Source: a virus
Direction: 5' to 3' (one strand)
Virus record (IMG/VR): IMGVR_UViG_3300019886_000013
Location: 1 to 39,810 of that record
DNA length: 39,810 bases
Below the pieces are notes generated by a model that searched no databases, was not told the DNA's origin, and saw only the letters and a program-made list of their open reading frames with translations. Below are positions 29,051 to 35,522 of this stretch, piece after piece; position 1 is the first letter of the stretch, and each line of letters begins with the position of its first letter. The position numbers and the translations under genes were made by a program.

Positions 29051-29600
29051 AAAAACAGTTCATGGCTCTCGATGACTGGCGCCAAAATTAGTCGTGCTGC
29101 CTTGATAAGACGTAGGCTTGAAAGGGTACCTATCGAATCAAGTGACCCCTTATCACGAGACAGATGTAGAGAGCCGCCAGTTATGGCCGAAGACAAGCAC
29201 AGAGGTCGCAAGCCTTTTAAAACTATGCGGAAAATAGGCCGCTTTTTATCGGGAGATAGTTTAAGGCGGGGATAACACGTGATAAGACCGTAAAACAGCG
29301 GGCTTTGAATCCGCACAATGCAGGTGAAAGCCCTGCTCTTCCGGCTCCTTTATGGCCGACGATACTTAGCCGAACGTACAAGTTTACGGCAACCGCTAGG
29401 GAAAATAGGCCACCATTTTGCTTAACCTACCAATATGGTTTGAATTGATAGATAATCAGTATTTGAGGAAATCGCGGCGTTGACAATGAAACGCATGACC
29501 CCTGCGAGCGGGGAGAAACCCTAGTGGACAATTGGCTTATATAAAATCGTGAGCCTAGCCAGTGCAATTCTGGTCGATTGCCTCTATTAAAAATAGAAAT
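29051..29600 (+). ncRNA. Candidate large structured RNA (class not recognised)
   Basis: A ~540-nt stretch without a credible gene. Counted GC is 31/60 at 29161-29220 and 33/60 at 29341-29400, versus 15/60 at 28981-29040. Clear helices: GGCTCTC 29064 with GAGAGCC 29169; TGACTGGC 29073 with GCCAGTTA 29176 (crossing the first, so a pseudoknot or switch); TGATAAG 29103 with CTTATCA 29149; a 12-bp helix 29212-29226 with 29256-29267; CCGCTAGGG 29393 with CCCTAGTGG 29519; hairpins at 29477, 29499 and 29559. Size and phage context recall the GOLLD and ROOL RNAs. The + strand is inferred from its operon and from G-U pairs. Confidence 0.68.
29250..29344 (+). ncRNA. tRNA-Gln(UUG)-like cloverleaf with expanded D-loop
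   Basis: A 7-bp acceptor (CGGGAGA/TCTTCCG), TA at 8-9, D stem GTTT/AAAC with a 30-nt loop, one base, anticodon stem GCGGG/TCCGC with loop CTTTGAA (anticodon TTG), a 5-nt variable loop, T stem GCAGG/CCTGC with 7-nt loop TGAAAGC, and discriminator G. Geometry is exact apart from the D-loop (normal 7-11 nt) and a T-loop that departs from TTCRANN. It competes with a 12-bp alternative helix (29212-29226/29256-29267). I call it tRNA-like, not a tRNA gene. Confidence 0.45.
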
Positions 29601-29606
29601 AGTGTA

Positions 29607-29612
29607 TATAAT
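29607..29612 (+). promoter_or_regulatory. Perfect -10 box before the 29647 gene
   Basis: TATAAT at 29607-29612 lies 35 nt before the next start. No convincing -35 is found at 16-18 bp. A small hairpin TCTATT-AAA-AATAGA (29583-29597) sits just upstream. Confidence 0.35.
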
Positions 29613-29646
29613 AGCGACATATCAAAATCAATATGGGTGATTTACA

Positions 29647-30012
29647 ATGCGATTTGTTCAAAATGAAGAGTTAACCGAAAAACAACTAAAGATTTTTTCC
29701 GCATCTAATGCGATATATGATGGCGCTATTGATTTTATTAATTCACAAATAGCTAAGCTATCCAATGAACCTGAATTTGCAGAATTACAAGATTTTGAAG
29801 TCATTTCTTTTATGATGAATTTAAATACAAAGATTTTTTCTCATATCTTTATGCTTATGATCACTTTGAAAAATGAACATATGAAAGAATTTGAAGCAAG
29901 CAAAGAAGACCTTCTTATTGAAGGTGTCGATGGTATCTATCGTCTTCTTGACATAGAAAAACCAAATTCAAATTACGAATCAAAAAACGAACCAAGAAAA
30001 ATAATGAATTAA
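29647..30012 (+). CDS. Unknown helical protein
   Basis: A 121-aa helical protein (LTEKQLKIFSASNAIYDGAI; MMNLNTKIFSHIFMLMITLK). It has a weak ribosome site and starts after the RNA region. It ends two bases before the next ATG. It is soluble with a hydrophobic helical core. No family recognised. Confidence 0.6.
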   Translation: MRFVQNEELTEKQLKIFSASNAIYDGAIDFINSQIAKLSNEPEFAELQDFEVISFMMNLNTKIFSHIFMLMITLKNEHMKEFEASKEDLLIEGVDGIYRLLDIEKPNSNYESKNEPRKIMN

Positions 30013-30013
30013 T

Positions 30014-30493
30014 ATGACATTTAAAATCGATGTTTCACTACCAATCTGTTCTTTCGAATTAGCCAAAGAGCTAAATGAAATTGGCTTTAAAGAATTTTCT
30101 ACATTTTATTATTTACCTTCTGTAAATCCTAATTCAAGCAAACCTAGTATTGGAATAAAAGGTAGTTTTGATGAAATGTATCGTCATGATGCAATAAGAG
30201 CCTATACCTCATCCGAATTGATAGAATTTTTACCTAACACTATCACCATAAAAGAAAATGAGCCCTTTAATAATTTTCGATTATTTATCCGAAAACTTTT
30301 ACTTGTACCTGAAGATAAAGTAATCACACATTATGGAATCAATTATGAATGTGATACTTTTGATCCTAGTGATCCATTACCATTTTTACCAGTAACGCTT
30401 TTCAAGCATCATATCATTGACCAAAATTTTTCCAATGCATTAGCAAAAACTCTTCTGCATATAATAAAAAGTGAATATACAAAATTTATATAA
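30014..30493 (+). CDS. Conserved phage protein, unknown function
   Basis: A 159-aa protein. The arrangement SFELAKELNEIGFKEFSTFY, RAYTSSELIEFLP, then ALAKTLLHIIKS resembles a family of small proteins of phages and bacterial mobile DNA (SxELAKxLKEIGFxxxSxFY...AYTxSELxEMLP). Members are usually next to unrelated accessory genes. Predicted mixed alpha/beta. No catalytic site seen. Confidence 0.68.
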   Translation: MTFKIDVSLPICSFELAKELNEIGFKEFSTFYYLPSVNPNSSKPSIGIKGSFDEMYRHDAIRAYTSSELIEFLPNTITIKENEPFNNFRLFIRKLLLVPEDKVITHYGINYECDTFDPSDPLPFLPVTLFKHHIIDQNFSNALAKTLLHIIKSEYTKFI

Positions 30494-30545
30494 TTTACAT
30501 AATAACATTCTTGATCACGCAAAATATAATTAAAAGAAATACTAT

Positions 30546-30881
30546 ATGGATATAAGAATCAAGAATATGTTTATCAAATTGCTTAATAACTATTTTGAAG
30601 AGCCAATGCATTGTTCTGCGCCTCCAAAAATTAACATTTGTCGAAAATGTAATAAAAATCCTGAAATATTTTCAATGCGAGAAAGACAGGATGGTTATCG
30701 CATTCTTTTGATCGGCATAAATATAAGATGTAATTTTTGCAATGAATCTGTCTATATACGTCATTCTGCTTGTCGTTCTACAATACATCCAGATGATTCT
30801 ACAGTTCACGTTGCCATAACCAAATGGAATGAAGCCAATGAAAAAGACCCTATGCCATTGCGGAAAAGAATTGCATTATAG
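30546..30881 (+). CDS. Lar-like zinc-ribbon protein
   Basis: A 111-aa protein. Two Cys pairs, ICRKCNKNP and RCNFCNESV, frame a beta segment with a late Cys, and the end VAITKWNEANEKDP matches the 'A...WN' ending of the restriction-alleviation Lar family. The N-terminal ~28 residues are an extra helix compared with Lar. In other phages Lar modulates host type I restriction; such a role here is only an inference from the pattern. Confidence 0.66.
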   Translation: MDIRIKNMFIKLLNNYFEEPMHCSAPPKINICRKCNKNPEIFSMRERQDGYRILLIGINIRCNFCNESVYIRHSACRSTIHPDDSTVHVAITKWNEANEKDPMPLRKRIAL

Positions 30882-31059
30882 TTCGGGTGCAACCGAGCGA
30901 TTTGTTAAAGATATGGTTAAGACCCTCGGAGAGTATATTGAAATAACAATCATTGAAGGCGAAACTTATAAAGTACAACGTCATTACTTAGCTCTTCATG
31001 GTATAAAAGCACATGAACTAGATCAATTAGGATTTGAGAAAATAAAAAATGAAAATTAA
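30838..31059 (+). CDS. Cys/His small protein, phage conserved
   Basis: A 73-aa protein from the ATG at 30838 (MKKTLCHCGKELHYSSGATE). The pattern CHCGKxLHY...E.FVKDMVKTLGEYIxI...YxVxRHYLALHGIKAxEL is frequent in phage early genes. There is one zinc half-site (CHCG). It overlaps the Lar-like gene by 44 nt. Function unknown; the conserved RHYLALHGIKA block suggests a specific binding surface. Confidence 0.66.
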   Translation: MKKTLCHCGKELHYSSGATERFVKDMVKTLGEYIEITIIEGETYKVQRHYLALHGIKAHELDQLGFEKIKNEN

Positions 31060-31192
31060 TGTCGATGGTTTAGAAATAGAAACTGAAAGAGAAGAGCATC
31101 CCTATAACTGCAAGGAATGCTCGCCAATTACTGATTACATAAAAACTTTAGATGAAGACCAAAAGGATAAACTTTTGCATCTTGTTACTTAG
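31049..31192 (+). CDS. Small acidic CxxC protein
   Basis: A 47-aa protein (MKINVDGLEIETEREEHPYN..., CKECSPITDY, IKTLDEDQKDKLLHLVT). It has one CxxC and a C-terminal helix. It overlaps the upstream gene by 11 nt. Its TAG stop overlaps the convergent fibre-gene stop by 4 nt, so it ends the rightward transcription unit. Confidence 0.6.
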   Translation: MKINVDGLEIETEREEHPYNCKECSPITDYIKTLDEDQKDKLLHLVT

Positions 31193-31758
31193 CGTCTACG
31201 TCTGGCATAAATTCCACCACACATATTAGCAGTTCCTCCTGTTAAATTTATTCTTGCGGATATATAAATCGTAGTAGTACCAGCAAGTGAAAATCTTACC
31301 AAGGGTGCGGTAATTCCTGACTGTGAACCTATAGTTCCAGTTGCTGAATTTAATCCAGAGAATAATGAGTTATCTGGCAAAGCTGCTGATGTTGAACTAA
31401 TCCAAGCTGCCATAAAGGAGGATCCCACTGTCACTGTGCCAAAATTAACATTACCCCAAACGTCCCAGTCACCAGCCGTTAATGAAATGGTTGTTAAATT
31501 TGTATTCGTAGCACTAGAAATAGAAACCGCAGAAGCATCTGCAATAACACTAGAAACAAACTCTCCTACTTTCCCTGCCGCTGCATTATCATTCGTCGTC
31601 GTTCCAATGATACCGCCTGTAGTCGGACTGAAAGCCAGACTTGTTCCAGTCGCAGCGCCTATTACGGGAGTAATCAGCGTTGGTGTATTAGCTCCAACGA
31701 AGTTTCCTGTTCCAGTTGATCCAGCTAACCCTACATTCACCGCATTGTTTGTAGCCAT
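31189..31758 (-). CDS. Fibre/receptor-binding candidate, last gene of the late region
   Basis: A 189-aa Gly/Thr/Ser/Ala-rich beta protein with a VSISSATNTNLTTISLTAGD, WDVWGNVNFGTV segment, the 'SLTAGDWDVWG' layout of phage fibre and capsid-surface jelly-roll domains. Its N-terminal ~60 residues are a repetitive collagen-free shaft (ATGTSLAFSPTTGGIIGTTT). It lies at the promoter-distal end of the late transcript, where host-range proteins often sit. Receptor binding is inferred. Confidence 0.65.
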   Translation of the reverse strand: MATNNAVNVGLAGSTGTGNFVGANTPTLITPVIGAATGTSLAFSPTTGGIIGTTTNDNAAAGKVGEFVSSVIADASAVSISSATNTNLTTISLTAGDWDVWGNVNFGTVTVGSSFMAAWISSTSAALPDNSLFSGLNSATGTIGSQSGITAPLVRFSLAGTTTIYISARINLTGGTANMCGGIYARRRR

Positions 31759-31792
31759 AAATAAAAGTCCTTTTTAAAATTAAAAAATAAAA

Positions 31793-32533
31793 TCACACAA
31801 TCGTTATAATTCCTTGAACGCCAACAGCCGCTGTCCACTCAAGATTGGTATTGGTGCAAACAAGATAAATAGCATCGCGACGATTTGTTGATGCAATGCT
31901 GCCACCTACGCCTGCGGTTGTACTGCTTGAGCCGATAATAATTTGCTGAGATGCAGCTTGCGAGACAGCCCATCCACCAGCGCCACGTCCTATGATTTGA
32001 ATTTCATCGCCAATGGTTGAAGTTGCAGGAAGTGCTAGTGTGACAAGACCTGCATTATCAGCAATGTAGCCATTGTTCGATGCCATGGTTTGAGTCGTGC
32101 CAGTGACATGCGTCCAAGTAAAACCACCAGAACCTGTTGCCGAGATTGTGATTGCGCCTGCTGCATTAACAATTGAAATATTAGTACCCGCTGTCAGCGT
32201 TGAGCGAACAGGTACGACACCTGTTGATCCAATAACCACTTGTCCATTTGTCATGGTACCTAAAATATATGTCCAAACTGCGGTACTTGAAGAACCTGCA
32301 GTTGTGCAAATGAATAAAGCTAAGTCAACCGTGTCCCAGCAAAGCGTATAAAGTGTTCCTGCAACTGATCCATTGGGATTTCCTGCATTGTGAAGAATGA
32401 CACTCCCTTGAAAAAGTGTCATGACTTGTCCAAGAGTCTCTTGCGATGAAATGCCACCCTGTACAGCGCAAATAATATCGCTTGCGAGCGCATTAGTGAC
32501 ACCGGGCAATTGCGTAAACTTTTCTGTTGCCAT
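31793..32533 (-). CDS. Tail fibre protein with shared C-terminal module
   Basis: A 246-aa protein. A start like phage fibre N-domains (EKFTQLPGVTNALASDIICA), repeated 'TAGTNISIVNAAGAITISAT' beta segments, and a C-terminal ~105-aa module (WTHVTGTTQTMASNNGYIAD...) that aligns with the end of the 33585-34949 protein. It is separated from the upstream fibre gene by a terminator (32557-32579), so its expression may be lower. Exact attachment partner unknown. Confidence 0.7.
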   Translation of the reverse strand: MATEKFTQLPGVTNALASDIICAVQGGISSQETLGQVMTLFQGSVILHNAGNPNGSVAGTLYTLCWDTVDLALFICTTAGSSSTAVWTYILGTMTNGQVVIGSTGVVPVRSTLTAGTNISIVNAAGAITISATGSGGFTWTHVTGTTQTMASNNGYIADNAGLVTLALPATSTIGDEIQIIGRGAGGWAVSQAASQQIIIGSSSTTAGVGGSIASTNRRDAIYLVCTNTNLEWTAAVGVQGIITIV

Positions 32534-32556
32534 AATTAAAAATCCTTTTTAAAGTC

Positions 32557-32579
32557 AAAAGCCGCCCGTCATGAGCGGC
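32557..32579 (-). terminator. Rho-independent terminator between fibre genes
   Basis: Read on the minus strand: GCCGC stem, 9-nt loop, GCGGC (32579-32561), then TTTT (32560-32557). It follows the fibre gene at 32587-33546 by a few bases. Confidence 0.65.
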
Positions 32580-32586
32580 CAATTTC

Positions 32587-33546
32587 TTACGACACTAAAT
32601 AACCAATCAATAATGTGCCGTTTAAAGCAGTTGCAGCTGTATTATTGAAAATGGTGAGTGTCGATGTTCCAGCACCGTTAGTTACTTTGAAATTGAGATT
32701 GTTGGTAGCATTATTACTTCCACCCATGATGCTCAATTGAATAACAGAGGTTGTCGTAATAAAGGTATTTGTCCAAGTGATCGCATAAATTGCGCCACCT
32801 GCGGTTGTAAGAGCGGATGTTGTAATGATACCCGACGTGCCGCTTGCTGTGACCGCATTAGCCGCTTCAGTAGCATTTACTTTAGCTAGTACAATGGATG
32901 AGCCTGCTGCCATCGTATTGGTTGAGTCTTTGCGTACTATATTGCTTGCCAAGATTCCGCTGTCAGAAATAGTGCCAGCCGCATCAGCTGCGGTTACAAC
33001 ATCACCAATAGTGAAGCCGGAACCTGCGGTTGAGGCAACTGTTGATAAAGCATTATTAGAAGCTGCTTTTGCTGCTGCTGTTCCTAATACACCACCATCA
33101 CCAATGGTGCCATCTGCCGCTGTAAATGCTGCAACGTGGTTGATGGTTGGAGCCGCATTTAACATAACAACTTTAGTTTTGGCAGCATTAGTAGGGGAAT
33201 AACCTGCATCTTTAATTTGACCAGATGTGCCATTAAAATTTGCGAAATCATTACTAACAACAGGAAGTAATACATCGCCCGGATTAGCCCAATTGACCAG
33301 AGTGATAACACCATTTGAGATTGATGGTGTAAATACGCCATAAGTTCCAGAATTGGTTGCAGAGTTAAAGAGATAGATTAAATCAACAACGTCGGTGCCA
33401 TAAATAACATATCCTTCTAAGCTAGTAGGATTTAAATAGCCTGCGGTTGTAACAGTAGCTAAAGAATCAGTTGCAACAATTTTGATTCGACGAGGATTAA
33501 CGCCAACTTGACCTGCTGTGTCTGTGTAAATAGATACGATACTCAT
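32587..33546 (-). CDS. Tail fibre/structural protein
   Basis: A 319-aa protein from the ATG at 33546 (MSIVSIYTDTAGQVGVNPRR) with a strong AAGGAG site; a frame to 33648 is not preferred. The N-terminal ~100 residues look like a virion-attachment domain and the remainder is an Ala/Thr/Gly beta shaft (NNALSTVASTAGSGFTIGDV...) with many 'DAGxxxTNAA' style repeats. It is the second-last fibre-type gene, just before the terminator. Trimeric shaft is typical for the type, not shown here. Confidence 0.7.
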   Translation of the reverse strand: MSIVSIYTDTAGQVGVNPRRIKIVATDSLATVTTAGYLNPTSLEGYVIYGTDVVDLIYLFNSATNSGTYGVFTPSISNGVITLVNWANPGDVLLPVVSNDFANFNGTSGQIKDAGYSPTNAAKTKVVMLNAAPTINHVAAFTAADGTIGDGGVLGTAAAKAASNNALSTVASTAGSGFTIGDVVTAADAAGTISDSGILASNIVRKDSTNTMAAGSSIVLAKVNATEAANAVTASGTSGIITTSALTTAGGAIYAITWTNTFITTTSVIQLSIMGGSNNATNNLNFKVTNGAGTSTLTIFNNTAATALNGTLLIGYLVS

Positions 33547-33584
33547 TTCAAAAACTCCTTTTAATGAAAAAAATGAAAAACTTT

Positions 33585-34949
33585 TTAAGCAACCGTTAAG
33601 TTGCCAATAACACTTGTAACTGCAAACGTCGTGTTCGCTGTCACACAAACGATTGTTACACTATCCCATAAATTTGTCGATGTGAGAGAACCAGCACTTG
33701 AAGTTGCTGAGCTTCCCAAATGAATAACTTGTCCGGTATTGGCTTGCAATATCCAGCCAGCCGCTCCCTTTCCTTGTACCGCAAAGACTGAGCCTTCGGC
33801 GGCAGTAGCAGGAAGGCTGACAGTGGTTTGTCCAGCATTGGAAATAATATAGCCATTATTGACTGCTGCGGCTTGAGTTGTACCGGCCACATCATTCCAA
33901 GTTAATGTTCCAGACGCACCGCCAGTTAACGCAATAGAGATGCTTCCTGATCCGCTTGTCACGGTGATGCCAGTACCCGAGCTTATTGTCGTTGCAGCTG
34001 GCGCACTTGCGGTCGTTCCTACTAATATCTGACCAGCAGTTAAGGTTTGCCAAGCTGGAACTCCGGCGCCACTTGTCACGAGTGCAGCGCTATTGGCTGT
34101 TGCAAGGCCAGTAACTGCGTTAGTGCCAGATGCGTAAAGAAGAGTGCTTACTGCATAAGTATCTGCAAAAGTAGAGGTTGAATAGACATTATTAGTCGCA
34201 TCGGATCGTAGAATCTTACCAGCTGTTCCACTTACGCTTGGATAGGTCGGCGTTGAATAAGCCAATCCTGATGCTGCACCAGAGCTCACTTGCAGAATTT
34301 GTCCATCTACTGTGCCAACTGCTAAACGTGCATTGGTTGTCGTCCAGACCCAAATATCACCTTTCGTGGTAAGAGGTGATGCTAATAATTGCGCAGTAGT
34401 TGCCAAGGTACCAGAGGTTGGAAAGGTTACAGAGGTCGTATTGGTGAATGTGAATATTGCGCCAAATGCGCCGACGGTTGTTAAAGCACCAGCGGTTGTT
34501 AATGTGCCACCCAATGATAGAGCGAAGGCTCCCCATGAAGGTGCAGCGGTGGCACCTGATAATAAAGGTAGATTTGCTGTAGCAGTTCCTGAAAGGACGG
34601 CCATAGCGGTCGCTGTTGAATAAATAATACCTCCATTGCTAGCGGTTAAACTCGCATTTGAACCACCACGGGTTAATCCTAATTGTCCTGTCCAGCCAAG
34701 TGTGAGTGATGCAGCATGGAGTAATGCAGTTGCAGGTGTGCCACCTAATGTGAGAGTCACGTTTGTATCATCTGTTTTGGTTAATGCAGCTGCTGTGTAA
34801 GGTGCACCAAATTGGGCGCTAAAATTTGAAAATGTCATTGCCGCATCATTGCCGACGCCATAAGGTGATTGACCAAAATACATTAAATCTGTCATGGCAT
34901 TAGATGTAATTGGATTTGCAATAAAAATCTGATTAATATTCTTTGACAT
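33585..34949 (-). CDS. Large repetitive tail fibre protein
   Basis: A 454-aa protein from the ATG at 34949 (MSKNINQIFIANPITSNAMT), with a GGAG site. A virion-attachment N-domain (~50 residues) precedes a long Ala/Thr/Gly shaft with repeats such as GTLTTAGALTTVGAFGA and GDIWVWTTTNARLAVGTVDG. The last ~100 residues (WNDVAGTTQAAAVNNGYIIS...) are the module shared with the 31793-32533 protein. The two likely arose by duplication and could assemble on the same tail. Very low complexity favours recombination. Confidence 0.72.
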   Translation of the reverse strand: MSKNINQIFIANPITSNAMTDLMYFGQSPYGVGNDAAMTFSNFSAQFGAPYTAAALTKTDDTNVTLTLGGTPATALLHAASLTLGWTGQLGLTRGGSNASLTASNGGIIYSTATAMAVLSGTATANLPLLSGATAAPSWGAFALSLGGTLTTAGALTTVGAFGAIFTFTNTTSVTFPTSGTLATTAQLLASPLTTKGDIWVWTTTNARLAVGTVDGQILQVSSGAASGLAYSTPTYPSVSGTAGKILRSDATNNVYSTSTFADTYAVSTLLYASGTNAVTGLATANSAALVTSGAGVPAWQTLTAGQILVGTTASAPAATTISSGTGITVTSGSGSISIALTGGASGTLTWNDVAGTTQAAAVNNGYIISNAGQTTVSLPATAAEGSVFAVQGKGAAGWILQANTGQVIHLGSSATSSAGSLTSTNLWDSVTIVCVTANTTFAVTSVIGNLTVA

Positions 34950-34964
34950 GTGAAACTCCATTTC

Positions 34965-35156
34965 CTAAAGCAATAATAAATCTGTTCCATCCAGTAAAAG
35001 AAAAAATGATCCATCCAAAAGCAGAAAAGCATTCCCCATGAGACCAGAACCATTTTCTATAACATTGGTAAAGACACTATCGACCGCAAAGTCGAAGTTA
35101 GTGTCAGTTGCAAAATTTAGCCCCATTCCCAAAGGCTCATCGTTGCGCATTGGCAT
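34965..35156 (-). CDS. Small virion-region protein with LLLDG repeats
   Basis: A 63-aa protein from the ATG at 35156 (MPMRNDEPLGMGLNFATDTN); M3 at 35150 is equally possible. The C-terminus is a repeat of hydrophobic strands, FLLLDGSFFLLLDGTDLLLL, like a minimal beta-solenoid. It overlaps the preceding gene by 20 nt, so it is coupled to it. Similar 'LITEDGKF' repeats occur in the gp10-like protein. The role is unknown; maybe a fibre-tip or chaperone piece. Confidence 0.55.
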   Translation of the reverse strand: MPMRNDEPLGMGLNFATDTNFDFAVDSVFTNVIENGSGLMGNAFLLLDGSFFLLLDGTDLLLL

Positions 35157-35511
35157 ATAAGCCCACCCAAATATCAGCGCTTGAGGAACCATTATTTAAA
35201 ATATTAATAGTGGCAGCAGTGACTCCATCGGCTTTAAAACAAGATACAATTCTAGCGCCCGGATTAAGTTCAGAGGTTGTTGCAGCAAAAGTGGCACCAG
35301 CAGGAGCTGCGGCATTTCCATTAAATCTCACCCAAATATCACTGCCGGGTTGATAAGAGAAAGCTACAATCCATGTAGGTTTATTTGTAGGGAGCGTTAT
35401 AGATGCATTACCTCCCGCTGCGAGAGTTGCGCTAAACATATTGGTTGAAATAGGCGGTGCATAAGAATTATAGCCTTGAACATCCAATGCAAAATTAAGA
35501 TCCGTTGACAT
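35137..35511 (-). CDS. Small beta-sandwich-like structural protein
   Basis: A 124-aa protein (MSTDLNFALDVQGYNSYAPP; TNMFSATLAAGGNASITLPT; IVAFSYQPGSDIWVRFNGNA). The regular strands and Gly/Asn turns fit an Ig- or jelly-roll-like virion domain such as decoration or fibre-knob proteins. It is preceded by the collar-type fibre gene and overlaps the small LLLDG gene. Function inferred from fold type only. Confidence 0.62.
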   Translation of the reverse strand: MSTDLNFALDVQGYNSYAPPISTNMFSATLAAGGNASITLPTNKPTWIVAFSYQPGSDIWVRFNGNAAAPAGATFAATTSELNPGARIVSCFKADGVTAATINILNNGSSSADIWVGLYANAQR

Positions 35512-35522
35512 AAATTACATCC

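Noticed and set aside
29047-29316. ORFs of 89 aa (minus) and 67 aa (29072-29275, plus) in the RNA region
   Set aside because: Neither has a ribosome site or recognisable composition, and both coincide with strong RNA helices; GC-rich non-coding sequence gives such open frames by chance.
29250-29344. A standard tRNA gene
   Set aside because: The D-loop is far too long and the T-loop lacks TTC, so only a tRNA-like label is justified.
29051-29600. Group I intron, tmRNA or RNase P RNA
   Set aside because: No flanking exon-like coding, no P/Q/R/S-type core, no tag-peptide frame and no RNase P conserved blocks were seen.
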